Shown here: piece after piece, positions 25,470 through 34,352 of the stretch
Layout of the letters: each line of letters opens with the position of its first letter
Position numbering within the stretch: position 1 is the first letter of the stretch
From: Lachnospiraceae bacterium
GTDB lineage: Bacteria > Bacillota > Clostridia > Lachnospirales > Lachnospiraceae
DNA length: 57,436 nt
Direction: 5' to 3'
NCBI GenBank assembly: GCA_004556655.1
Contig: SFGF01000030.1
Location: 1 to 57,436, forward strand
Position numbers and translations under genes: made by a program
The notes under the pieces: model-generated
What the model was told of the DNA's origin: nothing
The model's input: only the letters and a program-made list of their open reading frames with translations
Databases searched by the model: none

Positions 25470-27075
25470 TCTACTAATCGTTGATGATGAAGAATTGATT
25501 CGTCACGGGTTAAAAGCACGAATTGAGTATCTGGAAATTGATGTAGATGAGATTTTTGAGGCAGAGAATGGAAATGAAGCTCTGGAAATGGTTGATCTGC
25601 ATTCGATTGACATTGTTATCACAGATATCAAAATGCCTGATATGAACGGTATAGAGTTGATACAGGAGATTCAAAAAAGAAAGAATGGAATTCAGTTTGT
25701 GGTATTAAGCGGTTATGCGGAATTTTCTTATGCTGGAACGGCGATTCGGCTTGGAGTGAAAGCATATCTCCTAAAGCCTTTGTCCAATGACGAGTTGAAA
25801 CAAACATTTCAGAGGCTGTATGAAGAAATGGAAAGTAACGCTAAAATGCGTTATATCGAAAGACAACAGAAAAAACTGGACAGAGAAAAACAGGAATATC
25901 TTCTGGAAAAGGATATTAATGCAATCTTTGCCGGAGCAACGGATGAGGCACTGAGTGTTGATATGCTGGAACACATGATGAATCGGAATGAAAACCATGC
26001 CTTTCACAAAAGCTGTGTGTATCTGGCGATTATTCACGTTGACAAAGAAAGTTATAAGGATAATGGATTTCATAAGGTGGATCATGAACTGATACGTTTT
26101 TCCGTTAAAAATGTTTTCTACGAAGTGGATTCGTCCTGCGAAAAAATTATTGTAAACAGTTTGTCGGACTATAATAAACTATATGGTATTTTCATCATGG
26201 ATGATGAGAAACGGCTGCGAAACGAAATTGAACGGATTTTTCTGAAAATGCGGTCTGTACTGGAGAAAAAAATGGAGATTTATCTAACATTCGGCGTAAG
26301 CCGTTGCGCTGGAGATATCCGCATTGATTCTGTAAAAGAGGCACAGAGCGCACTGAAACAGCGAATTATTTATGGCAATTCCAACCTGTATTTCTATGAA
26401 GATATAAGAATCATGAAGAAACAGCAGTTTTCTCCATCGCAGATGCATCTTCTGGAACAGTATATTGGTAAAAACGAACTGCATAAGATAAAAGATTTGC
26501 TTTACGATATTTTTTCGGAAAGAATGGTTCGTGAGTATGGGACACCATATATCCGAATCATGTGGGTGCGTATACTGAATCTCATTCTCCATCTGTATGG
26601 CAGAAAATCAGGTCATTGGAGTGGAATTGAGAAAGCTCTGATGAATTTCAATCTTCCGGATCAGATACAGTCCGTTTCAGAGATTCGACAGAAAATTATA
26701 GAAATTATCATGAGTTGTTTCAGGATGGAAGATATGTCAGAGATTGATGGCAAGACCAGGATTCAGATGGCAGTTCAGTATATCAAAGAACATTACAGTG
26801 AAAATCTTACGGTAAATGATCTTGCGGAAATATTTAACATGAGCCCGAATTATTTTTCGTCTATTTTCAAGAAGGAGATCCATCAGTCTCCGGTGAATTT
26901 TATTACAGGCATACGCATAAAAGAGGCACAGGAGATGTTGGTATCTTCGAATTTGAGTGTGGCAGATATTGCGCAGAAAACAGGCTATGAAGACGGACAG
27001 TATTTTTTCAGGGTCTTTAAAAAGTATACAGGGATGACACCTTTACAATATCGTGAGAATAATTGTCAGTTATAA
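25459..27075 (+). CDS. response regulator, YesN type (REC plus AraC HTH)
   Basis: A 538-residue regulator. The receiver domain is residues 1-122: acidic pair VDDEE near 8, phospho-acceptor Asp in VITDIKMPDMNG near 55, and the Lys in LLKPLS near 105. A long middle region (125-420) of YesN type follows. The C-terminal AraC double helix-turn-helix covers about 433-535, with LTVNDLAEIFNMSPNYFSSI and the second helix-turn-helix VADIAQKTGYEDGQYFFRVF, followed by FKKYTGMTPLQYR. Translation is coupled to the sensor kinase by overlap. I propose that it binds the TCCAY-type repeats found upstream of the kinase, ABC, MFS and reverse PHP genes. Confidence 0.94.
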   Translation: MRHNLLIVDDEELIRHGLKARIEYLEIDVDEIFEAENGNEALEMVDLHSIDIVITDIKMPDMNGIELIQEIQKRKNGIQFVVLSGYAEFSYAGTAIRLGVKAYLLKPLSNDELKQTFQRLYEEMESNAKMRYIERQQKKLDREKQEYLLEKDINAIFAGATDEALSVDMLEHMMNRNENHAFHKSCVYLAIIHVDKESYKDNGFHKVDHELIRFSVKNVFYEVDSSCEKIIVNSLSDYNKLYGIFIMDDEKRLRNEIERIFLKMRSVLEKKMEIYLTFGVSRCAGDIRIDSVKEAQSALKQRIIYGNSNLYFYEDIRIMKKQQFSPSQMHLLEQYIGKNELHKIKDLLYDIFSERMVREYGTPYIRIMWVRILNLILHLYGRKSGHWSGIEKALMNFNLPDQIQSVSEIRQKIIEIIMSCFRMEDMSEIDGKTRIQMAVQYIKEHYSENLTVNDLAEIFNMSPNYFSSIFKKEIHQSPVNFITGIRIKEAQEMLVSSNLSVADIAQKTGYEDGQYFFRVFKKYTGMTPLQYRENNCQL

Positions 27076-27103
27076 GCTAAGAAACAGCAAAAGGAGATAA
27101 AGG

Positions 27104-28018
27104 ATGGAAAAACGGACATTATACCATGAGGGTACATTTAAAAAAGGGAATTTGCATACGCATTCTACCCGTTCTGACGGAATCAATACACCGGAGGAAA
27201 TTGCTGCCCATTATCAGAAAAAAGGTTACGATTTTCTGGCAATCACAGATCATTGGGTTTATGGAACCCACGAAAACCTGAACCGGCAGGATTTTCTGGT
27301 ATTTCCCGGCACGGAACTGGATATTGAACTTCCTGGAAGGAAAGATCATCACCTGGTTGGCTTTGGATTGCCGGAAAGTAATAGAATACCGGATGGTTAT
27401 ACGTTTGAAGAAGAGCGAAAAGGAAATACATTGTGTACTGCAGAACGTATCATTGAGTATTTCGGACAGAGAGGGAATGTGACTATATATGGACACCCAT
27501 ACTGGTCAAAGGTTGATTCTACAGATATTAAGTATCTGCAGGGGATGATCGGAATGGAGATTTATAATCACGGTGCAGAAATAGAGGGCAATAACGGAAA
27601 TTCGGAAACATATTTCGATCATTTCCTCTTTGTAAGAAACAGAATTTTCTGTTTCGCCACTGATGATGCTCATGATCTCGGGGAAAACAGTCTGGGTGGA
27701 TTTATCATGGTAAAAACAAAAGACTTTTCTCATAAGGGGATTTTGCAGGCGTTGACAGACGGTAGCTTTTATGCTTCCAATGGTCCTTTGATATATGATT
27801 TTTATGTGGAGGACAAAACGGCAAAGATAGTCTGTGATTCCTGTCAGGATATCTATTTTCAGACACCCCACAGAGTGAGTCATTTATTTAGTGAAGAACA
27901 AAAACTTACATATGGTGAATTCGCATTAAACGGTGACGAGGAGTATGTAAGAGTGACAGTTAAAAACAGCAGGGGACAAAAGGCCTGGACACAGCCTGTC
28001 TGGCTGTGGCTGTTTTAG
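27104..28018 (+). CDS. PHP-domain metallohydrolase (CehA/McbA-like)
   Basis: A 304-residue protein with the PHP metal-binding layout: GNLHTHSTRSDG near residue 15 (motif I), FLAITDH near 44 (motif II), FPGTELDI and HHLVGFG (about 66-86), YGHPYWS near 128, and CFATDDAHD near 184 (motif IV). Expected to bind two or three metal ions and hydrolyse a phosphoester. It has no signal peptide, so it acts in the cytoplasm, and a C-terminal beta-rich extension covers about residues 225-304. The gene sits between the two-component system and the ABC importer, and a second, divergent PHP gene lies at 37379, so phosphoester cleavage is probably part of the pathway. The substrate is unknown. Confidence 0.85.
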   Translation: MEKRTLYHEGTFKKGNLHTHSTRSDGINTPEEIAAHYQKKGYDFLAITDHWVYGTHENLNRQDFLVFPGTELDIELPGRKDHHLVGFGLPESNRIPDGYTFEEERKGNTLCTAERIIEYFGQRGNVTIYGHPYWSKVDSTDIKYLQGMIGMEIYNHGAEIEGNNGNSETYFDHFLFVRNRIFCFATDDAHDLGENSLGGFIMVKTKDFSHKGILQALTDGSFYASNGPLIYDFYVEDKTAKIVCDSCQDIYFQTPHRVSHLFSEEQKLTYGEFALNGDEEYVRVTVKNSRGQKAWTQPVWLWLF

Positions 28019-28038
28019 ATACGTACCCCACAGATAGT

Positions 28039-28102
28039 GTAGAAAAGTCCACCTCTTATATAAGTTCTGTCCATTGTGACAATTTTATATAAATTTTATA
28101 AT
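28039..28102 (+). promoter_or_regulatory. two-part repeat motif, copy B, with promoter of the ABC operon
   Basis: GTAGAAAAGTCCAC (28039-28052), 12 variable bases, then TTCTGTCCATTGTGAC (28065-28080): nearly the same as the motif at 23590, with identical spacing. The right half overlaps a -35, TTGTGA (28074-28079), which is followed by a 17-base spacer and a perfect TATAAT (28097-28102). Known: AraC-family activators bind direct repeats about two helical turns apart, next to the -35. Binding by the adjacent YesN-type regulator is inferred. Confidence 0.65.
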
Positions 28103-28132
28103 GTTGTTATCATCAAAGAAGGAGGAGAACTT

Positions 28133-29086
28133 ATGCAAGCAGCAAGTGTTGGGAAGCAAAAGAAGTATAAGCCGCCCAAACAGTCTCTGAAAAAAAGACT
28201 GATCCGCTTCTGGCCTTTGTATGTGATGCTGATTCCGTGTGTCATATACTATGCATTGATCTGCTATGTGCCAATGGCAGGTTCTGTACTGGCTTTTAAG
28301 GATTATTCTTTTAAAAAGGGAATCTGGGGAAGTCCATGGGTGGGGTTACTGTATTTTAAGACGTTTTTCACTAACTATGATGCGCCTCGCCTGATTCTGA
28401 ATACTCTCAAGATCGGTATGATTAAATGTATTCTGGAATTTCCATTTGCGATTATACTGGCACTTTTGCTGAACGAACTTCGGAACATGAAGTTCAAAAA
28501 AGTGTCGCAGACAATCACGTATCTGCCGCATTTCCTTTCTTCAGTTATTATCGTTACCATGCTGCAGAGAATCCTGGCACCGAATACAGGAGTTTTGAAT
28601 CAGGCGATTGCAGCTCTTGGCGGTGATGGAAGCAAATTCTTTCTTATGGAGGCGGATTATTTTTACAGAATCCTGTTTTCCATGGATTTGTGGAGAAACA
28701 TCGGTTGGGATTCCATTATTTATCTGGCAGCAATAAGCAGTGTGGACCTTGCACTGTATGAAGCGGCCGAGATGGATGGATGCGGTAAACTGAAAAAGAT
28801 GTGGCATATTACGCTTCCCAGTATTAGGGGAACCATCGGACTTTTGTTTATTATGGGTATCGGCGGATTACTGTCTTCCGGTGTAGAGCAGATATGGCTT
28901 CTGCGTACTCCAGGCAACATGTCGCTGGCGGATACACTGGACGTCTATGTAGTAAGGGTAGGTCTGCAGGGAGGACAGTTCGGCTATGCAACAGCTATCG
29001 GATTGATTCAGGGCGTTGTAGGATTGATTCTGGTAGTAGTATGTAACAAAATCTGTAAAAAACTTACAGAGGTAGGACTTTGGTAA
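28133..29086 (+). CDS. ABC sugar transporter permease, LplB type
   Basis: A 317-residue permease with six spans. A basic N-terminus (KYKPPKQSLKKRL) precedes the first span at residues about 31-53, and the EAA loop contacting the ATPase is at about 214-235 (YEAAEMDGCGKLKKMWHITL). It belongs to the polysaccharide/oligosaccharide permease group that includes LplB. The start is ATG 28133 with AAGGAGGAG before it; an in-frame codon at 28076 lies inside the promoter. It is the first gene of an operon with the lipoprotein and second permease. No ATPase gene is present; such systems borrow a shared MsmX-type ATPase. Confidence 0.92.
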   Translation: MQAASVGKQKKYKPPKQSLKKRLIRFWPLYVMLIPCVIYYALICYVPMAGSVLAFKDYSFKKGIWGSPWVGLLYFKTFFTNYDAPRLILNTLKIGMIKCILEFPFAIILALLLNELRNMKFKKVSQTITYLPHFLSSVIIVTMLQRILAPNTGVLNQAIAALGGDGSKFFLMEADYFYRILFSMDLWRNIGWDSIIYLAAISSVDLALYEAAEMDGCGKLKKMWHITLPSIRGTIGLLFIMGIGGLLSSGVEQIWLLRTPGNMSLADTLDVYVVRVGLQGGQFGYATAIGLIQGVVGLILVVVCNKICKKLTEVGLW

Positions 29087-29099
29087 AAGGAGGTATTCT

Positions 29100-30860
29100 A
29101 TGAAAAAGAAAATGGTAAAACAGCTTATGGCAGGTGCCATGGCAGCAACAATGGCGGTTTCTATGCTGGCAGGATGCGGCGGCTCCGATGACAGTAAAGG
29201 AACTGAAACAACTAAAAATGACACAACAACAGCAGAGGAAGACAATTCTGACAAACCGGATACCTGGATTGCAGACAGAACTATTACGATTCAGGCATAT
29301 GTAGATGATATTGGAAATACACTTCCTTCAGATTTTAACAGCACTCCGACAATGCAGAAAATCACAGAACTGACAGGTATCAAACTGGACGTGAAATATA
29401 CACCTGGTGACAGTGATGCGAAAGTTATGGCTTCTCAGCTTGCTTCCGGTACAATTCCGGACGTAATTATTTCTTACCTTGATAACTCAACAAGACCGGA
29501 ATTTCCTCTGCTTTTGAAAGCTGCAAAGGAAGAGATGTTTGCTGATGTATCAGAATATATGAAGAACAGCAAAGTGTATTCCAAGTATTATGAGGAAGGA
29601 TATCTGCCTGCTGATACTTACAAAAATATCGTTTTCCGTGATGACCTGGATGGTGTCTATCTGTGGCAGATGAATATTGATGAGGTTGACAGATCTCTGG
29701 AAATGATTCCGGAAGAAGAGTATGTGGGCGGAATGTATATTCAGAAAGCAATTGTAGATAAACTTGGTATTGATCCAAAAGAAATCAAAACACAGGATCA
29801 GTTCTATGACCTTCTCGTGAAAATGAAAGAAGGCGGCTTTAAAGATGACAATGGTAACGACATCTATCCATTAGGACCGAAATATTGGGGCGGTTCTGTA
29901 GATGCGGTAAAATACATTACAACCGGATATCGTTGGGGTGTAAGCAAAGATTACAATATTGATGACGACGGCAATGTAAAACATGTGGCTGAGACAGATT
30001 ATGTATATGATCAGATTGGCTTTATCAGAAAACTTCTGGATGAAGGTCTGATGAATCCTGAATTTTTTACCATGGACAGTACTCGTGCAGAAGAAGTTTC
30101 CAAGAATAAAAATTCCGGTATTATTGCCGATGTACATAACTACGAAGAAATTATCTACGGAAGTGATGACTGGGTACCGCTTGGACCGCTGAATGATATT
30201 CAGGGTGATAATAAGGAAATCGTATCCGGTAAAGGTGGACGCGGATGTATGGCTATTTCTGCAGAGGCTGAAAATCCGGAAGAAATCTTTGCATTTTTTG
30301 ACTGGCTGTCTACTCCGGAAGGACAGATGATTGCTCAGTATGGTGCAGAGGGAGTTACGTATGATCTGGTTGACGGAAAACCTGTTCTGAAAGATGAAGT
30401 ACTGGAACAGCTCAATGCAGGTAATAGTGATTATCTTATCAATGATGTAGGATCTGGTTTTGGTGGTTCAGGTAATTATTTCTTTGAATTTGTTCTGACA
30501 AATAAGAATAACATGGATAACTTTGGGGAATCTCGTCCTGGTGCTTCCGCTGGTGAATCAGCATTTGGTCGAAGCGTTGAGATTGCGAAAGAATATGCAC
30601 CTGAAAAGAAAATGATTCCTGGTCTGGAAGCTACTGCTTATATGTCAGCTGATGAACTGGCAGATGTGAAACTGCAGATGGATCTGTTGAACTGGGATGA
30701 GACATTTGTACAGGCTTGTTTTGCTAAGTCTGATGATGAAATGAAGGCAATTGTTGAATCCTTCCGTGATCAGCTGAAAGCTGCAGGGGTAGAGAGGTTT
30801 GAAGAATTTGTAAAAGGTGTATACGAAGAAGATCCGGAAGCTGTTAATTTCTATCATTAA
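29100..30860 (+). CDS. extracellular solute-binding lipoprotein of the ABC importer
   Basis: A 586-residue binding protein. The signal peptide ends in a lipobox, SMLAGCGG, so Cys26 is lipidated and the protein is held on the outer face of the membrane. A Thr/Asp/Glu-rich tether (about 28-52) precedes the two-lobed binding fold. Length and the C-terminal stretch fit the LplA/YtcQ group of large oligosaccharide-binding proteins rather than monosaccharide binders. It lies between the two permease genes, followed by a perfect hairpin that probably protects its mRNA and raises its level over the permeases. The ligand is unknown. Confidence 0.92.
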   Translation: MKKKMVKQLMAGAMAATMAVSMLAGCGGSDDSKGTETTKNDTTTAEEDNSDKPDTWIADRTITIQAYVDDIGNTLPSDFNSTPTMQKITELTGIKLDVKYTPGDSDAKVMASQLASGTIPDVIISYLDNSTRPEFPLLLKAAKEEMFADVSEYMKNSKVYSKYYEEGYLPADTYKNIVFRDDLDGVYLWQMNIDEVDRSLEMIPEEEYVGGMYIQKAIVDKLGIDPKEIKTQDQFYDLLVKMKEGGFKDDNGNDIYPLGPKYWGGSVDAVKYITTGYRWGVSKDYNIDDDGNVKHVAETDYVYDQIGFIRKLLDEGLMNPEFFTMDSTRAEEVSKNKNSGIIADVHNYEEIIYGSDDWVPLGPLNDIQGDNKEIVSGKGGRGCMAISAEAENPEEIFAFFDWLSTPEGQMIAQYGAEGVTYDLVDGKPVLKDEVLEQLNAGNSDYLINDVGSGFGGSGNYFFEFVLTNKNNMDNFGESRPGASAGESAFGRSVEIAKEYAPEKKMIPGLEATAYMSADELADVKLQMDLLNWDETFVQACFAKSDDEMKAIVESFRDQLKAAGVERFEEFVKGVYEEDPEAVNFYH

Positions 30861-30866
30861 TAATTA

Positions 30867-30892
30867 CTGCTGTCCTGTACACAGGACAGCAG
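30867..30892 (+). other. intergenic mRNA hairpin after the binding-protein gene
   Basis: CTGCTGTCCTGT (30867-30878) and ACAGGACAGCAG (30881-30892) are perfect inverted repeats almost without loop, with no T run after them. It is thus probably not a terminator but a stabilising or partial-stop structure. Such hairpins often give binding proteins higher expression than permeases. Confidence 0.6.
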
Positions 30893-30916
30893 AAGTAAGA
30901 AAGGATTGGCTGAATA

Positions 30917-31840
30917 ATGAGTAAGAAAAACTCGACTCATGGAGCTACAAAAATAAAAACCAATCTGACGGATACAGTGATTCAGATTATAATATATCTT
31001 ATTATAATTGCTTTGTGTCTTATTATTCTTCTTCCATGTCTGAATGTACTGGCTTTATCATTTAACGACGGGAAGGATGCTGCACGTGGTGGAATCTGGT
31101 TCTGGCCGAGAGCATTTACTCTGGACAATTTTAAAGAAGTGTTCCGTGATGGAAGTATCAGTAAAGCTTATGTCATTACAATTGCAAGAACATTAATTGG
31201 TACCTTTTTAAGCTTGCTGGTAACAACTCTGGCTGGTTTTGCTTTGAAAGAAAAAGATTTGCCGGGAAGAAAGATCCTTACAATGCTTATAACATTCACC
31301 ATGCTTTTTGGCGGTGGTATGATTCCCACATATATTCAGTATAATAATCTGCATCTGCTGAATTCGTTTTGGGTATATGTGGTGCCAAGCCTTGTGAGTG
31401 TAACCTATCTTTTGATGATACGTACTTTCTTTGAAGGGATACCGGACAGCCTGGAGGAATCTGCGAAACTTGACGGCTGTGGATATTTTAAAATCTATAC
31501 GACGATTATGCTTCCGTTAAGTAAACCTGTTATTGCGGTTGTGGGACTTTATACAGCTGTTAATCACTGGAATGACTGGTTTGCCGGAGCTTTCTATGTC
31601 AATGATCCGAATCTGTGGCCTGTTCAGACGGTACTTCAGAATATGCTGACAAAAGCCATGAACGCACAGCAGGAAGTATCTTCAGTAGCACAGGCTCTGG
31701 CTCATAATGCTGTAGCCGTGACCTCGGATTCACTGAAAATGGCAGCCGTTGTAGTGACCACAGTGCCTATTCTCTGTGTTTATCCTTTTGTACAGAAATA
31801 TTTTGCAAAAGGTGCTATGATTGGGGCAGTAAAAGGTTAA
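30917..31840 (+). CDS. carbohydrate ABC transporter permease, LplC/YtcP type
   Basis: The second permease, 307 residues, with six spans; the first is at about 24-46 (IIIYLIIIALCLIILLPC-like). The EAA loop is near residue 180 (LEESAKLDGCGYFKIYTTIM), and the family C-terminal end PFVQKYFAKGAMIGAVKG is present. It pairs with the LplB-type permease at 28133. The ribosome binding site GAAAGGA lies after the hairpin. This is the last importer gene; a terminator hairpin follows. Confidence 0.93.
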   Translation: MSKKNSTHGATKIKTNLTDTVIQIIIYLIIIALCLIILLPCLNVLALSFNDGKDAARGGIWFWPRAFTLDNFKEVFRDGSISKAYVITIARTLIGTFLSLLVTTLAGFALKEKDLPGRKILTMLITFTMLFGGGMIPTYIQYNNLHLLNSFWVYVVPSLVSVTYLLMIRTFFEGIPDSLEESAKLDGCGYFKIYTTIMLPLSKPVIAVVGLYTAVNHWNDWFAGAFYVNDPNLWPVQTVLQNMLTKAMNAQQEVSSVAQALAHNAVAVTSDSLKMAAVVVTTVPILCVYPFVQKYFAKGAMIGAVKG

Positions 31841-31875
31841 CATGAGTATTTAAAAGTGTAATATAATGTATTGAT

Positions 31876-31947
31876 AGAAAAGATTCTTTGCCTCGCTCAA
31901 CAGGATATGCTAAGATGTGTATGAGTGAGACAGGAATCTTTTCTTTA
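31876..31947 (+). terminator. long hairpin terminator after the ABC operon
   Basis: AGAAAAGATTC (31876-31886) pairs with GAATCTTTTCT (31934-31944), and inside it CTCGCTCA pairs with TGAGTGAG. A TTAT stretch follows. It separates the importer from the kinase and glycosidase genes, so those may be read by partial read-through or by a promoter that I cannot identify. Confidence 0.55.
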
Positions 31948-32009
31948 TAAAATACGGGGAAAAGATTCGTGAATTTTTGTTCTATTTGGTGAGGAAAGAG
32001 ATGGTAAAT

Positions 32010-32939
32010 ATGAGCGAAAAAAAGTGGGATATTTATGTATATGGAGATGTCAATATCGATATTGTGATACCGAATGTTGAAAAGTTTCCGCAGCCGGGAC
32101 AGGAAGATGAAGTGCCTGTAATGGAAACTTTTGTGGGCGGAGGTGCCGCTTTGTTTACACTGGGTACAGGAAAACTGGGACTGCATCCTGTGTTCCAGGG
32201 AGAGATCGGTGATGATTGTTATGGGGAAATGATTCGAAAAACCTTTTGTGAATGTAATGTAGATGATTCACTTTTGCTGACAGATAGTTCACAGAAAACA
32301 GGAATTTCTCTTAGTTTTACCAACGAAAAGGATCGTTCTTTTCTGACGTTCCGGGGAACAAATGAGAAGTTAAGTATCGATTCTGTTAATGTGGAACAGG
32401 TGAAACAGGCTTCACATATTCATGTAACCGGATATGCCGGTTCTTTGAATCATGATTCATATCTGATATTTTTAAAGAAAATAAAAACAGAAACGCAGGC
32501 AACTGTTTCTTTTGATCTGGGCTGGGATTCTACAGGAGAATGGAATCAGGGAATCTATGAATTATTCCCATATATTGATGTATTATTTATGAATGAGACA
32601 GAAGCGGTGCATTACAGCAGAAAAAGTGACGCATATGAAGCGGCAAAGGATTTTGCAAAACATTGTCGCTTAGTAGCAATTAAAATGGGAAAAGAAGGAT
32701 CCATTGCAGTAAGTGACGGAACACTTTATCAGGCATCACCATATAAGGTAAAAGCGATTGATACCACAGGTGCAGGTGATTCATTTAATGCAGGGTTCGT
32801 GTATGGATATTTGAAAGGAAAGTCTGTGGAAGAATGTCTGAAGTGCGGAAACGGATGTGGGGCTCTTTCAGTGACCGTACTGGGAGGCAATACAGGATTT
32901 CCTACAGAAGAAAAGCTGATGGATTTTATTAATGAATAA
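32010..32939 (+). CDS. PfkB-family carbohydrate kinase
   Basis: A ribokinase-like kinase of about 309 residues. Seen: YGDVNIDIV near residue 11, the GGGAALF substrate loop near 44, and near 245 the signature DTTGAGDSFNAGFVYGYL with the catalytic Asp and anion hole. It phosphorylates a sugar or sugar derivative with ATP in the cytoplasm. The start is ambiguous (32001 or 32010, both near GAGGAAAG). It is followed 20 bases later by a GH4 glycosidase, so the two probably act in sequence on the imported compound. Confidence 0.88.
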   Translation: MSEKKWDIYVYGDVNIDIVIPNVEKFPQPGQEDEVPVMETFVGGGAALFTLGTGKLGLHPVFQGEIGDDCYGEMIRKTFCECNVDDSLLLTDSSQKTGISLSFTNEKDRSFLTFRGTNEKLSIDSVNVEQVKQASHIHVTGYAGSLNHDSYLIFLKKIKTETQATVSFDLGWDSTGEWNQGIYELFPYIDVLFMNETEAVHYSRKSDAYEAAKDFAKHCRLVAIKMGKEGSIAVSDGTLYQASPYKVKAIDTTGAGDSFNAGFVYGYLKGKSVEECLKCGNGCGALSVTVLGGNTGFPTEEKLMDFINE

Positions 32940-32959
32940 CAGCATGGGAGGATTAGGTT

Positions 32960-34318
32960 ATGAAGATTGCAGTAATCGGCGGAGCAGGGGTAAGAACTGT
33001 TATTTTTATCAATGGACTTTTAAAACGTTATAAAAAATTGAATATTGATGAAGTGGTTCTTTATGATATTCAGGTAGAAAAGCAAAGAATCATTGAAAAG
33101 CTTTGTAAACATGTAGTGAATCGGAAAAATGAGGAATTGAAAGTTTGGGCTGTATCCGACCCGGTGGAAGCGATTAAAGGTGCAGACTATATTGTTACTA
33201 CGCTGCGAGTTGGAGGTGACCACTCCAGAGTAGTTGATGAGACGATTGCTCTGGAAACAGGAGTAATCGGTCAGGAAACGACAGGTGTGGGTGGATTTTC
33301 TATGGCTGTTCGTACCATTCCGGTTTTAAAGGAGTACTGTGAACTGATCAAAAAATATGCGCCTGATGCATGGATTTTTAACTTTACCAATCCATCAGGG
33401 CTGGTGACACAGGCTCTTCGCAGTGCCGGTTATGATAAAATCATTGGAATCTGCGATGCACCAAGCAGTACAAAATTCCGTATGGCACATGATCTGGGAG
33501 TAACAGAAGATGAACTTTATGTAGAATTTTTCGGACTAAACCATCTTTCCTGGATTCGCAGTGTGAAAAAGAAAGGACAGGAAATTTTACCTGAACTTTT
33601 GGCTGATGATGAATTCTTACAGGGAGTTCAGGAATTTTCCATGTTTGATCCGGAACTTCTCCGTTCTATTGGATTTTTGCCGAATGAATATTTGTATTAC
33701 TATTATCACCGTGAAAAAGCATTAGAAAATATTATCAAATCCGGTGCTACGAGAGGGAAAACGATTGAATCTGTAAATATCAAAATGATGGAAGAATTGA
33801 AAGCAATGGATATTGATGCAGATCCGGAAGGTGCCCTTCAGATTTTCCTTTATTATATGCAGGTTCGTGAAAATTCTTACATGAGCATTGAATCTGGTCT
33901 GGCAAAACGTCCGCTGTTGGAAAAAGGTCAGCTGGAAGTGCCGGATGGTATGGGATATGCCGGCGTTATGCTTGATTGTATTGAAGGTATGCAGAGTGAG
34001 GAAGGAAAATATCTTGTGCTCTCTGTAGAAAATCATGGAAGTATTCCGGGGCTGGAAGATAATGATGTAATTGAAACAACCTGTCTGGTTTCTAAGGACG
34101 GAATCAAACCGGTGAAAGTTACAGAAGTGCCAGAGCATTGTTATCTTCTGATGCGTTTGATTAAGATGTATGAAAAACTTACGGTGGAAGCAATCAATAC
34201 CCGTTCAAAAGAAACAGCAATTCAGGCTCTGATGCAGCATCCACTTGTTAATTCTTATTCACTGGCGAAGGAACTGGTTGCAAAATATGATGAAGTTTAT
34301 GGCGGTATTTTTCAATAA
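32960..34318 (+). CDS. glycoside hydrolase family 4 (NAD- and metal-dependent)
   Basis: A 452-residue GH4 enzyme. Seen: the NAD-binding start IAVIGGAGVRTV, the TLRVGGDHSRVVDE segment near residue 75, GQETTGVGGFSMAVR near 103, NFTNPSGL near 144 (Asn, substrate phosphate site), the metal-binding Cys in IGICDAPSS near 167 and His in GLNHLSW near 196. Known: the family cleaves alpha- or beta-glycosides, often 6-phosphorylated, through an NAD-dependent oxidation-elimination route. The exact sugar cannot be told. Its pairing with a PfkB kinase and a phosphoester-type PHP enzyme suggests phosphorylated intermediates. Confidence 0.92.
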   Translation: MKIAVIGGAGVRTVIFINGLLKRYKKLNIDEVVLYDIQVEKQRIIEKLCKHVVNRKNEELKVWAVSDPVEAIKGADYIVTTLRVGGDHSRVVDETIALETGVIGQETTGVGGFSMAVRTIPVLKEYCELIKKYAPDAWIFNFTNPSGLVTQALRSAGYDKIIGICDAPSSTKFRMAHDLGVTEDELYVEFFGLNHLSWIRSVKKKGQEILPELLADDEFLQGVQEFSMFDPELLRSIGFLPNEYLYYYYHREKALENIIKSGATRGKTIESVNIKMMEELKAMDIDADPEGALQIFLYYMQVRENSYMSIESGLAKRPLLEKGQLEVPDGMGYAGVMLDCIEGMQSEEGKYLVLSVENHGSIPGLEDNDVIETTCLVSKDGIKPVKVTEVPEHCYLLMRLIKMYEKLTVEAINTRSKETAIQALMQHPLVNSYSLAKELVAKYDEVYGGIFQ

Positions 34319-34352
34319 AATGTAACAGGTTTATCCTAAACTGGAGGATGAA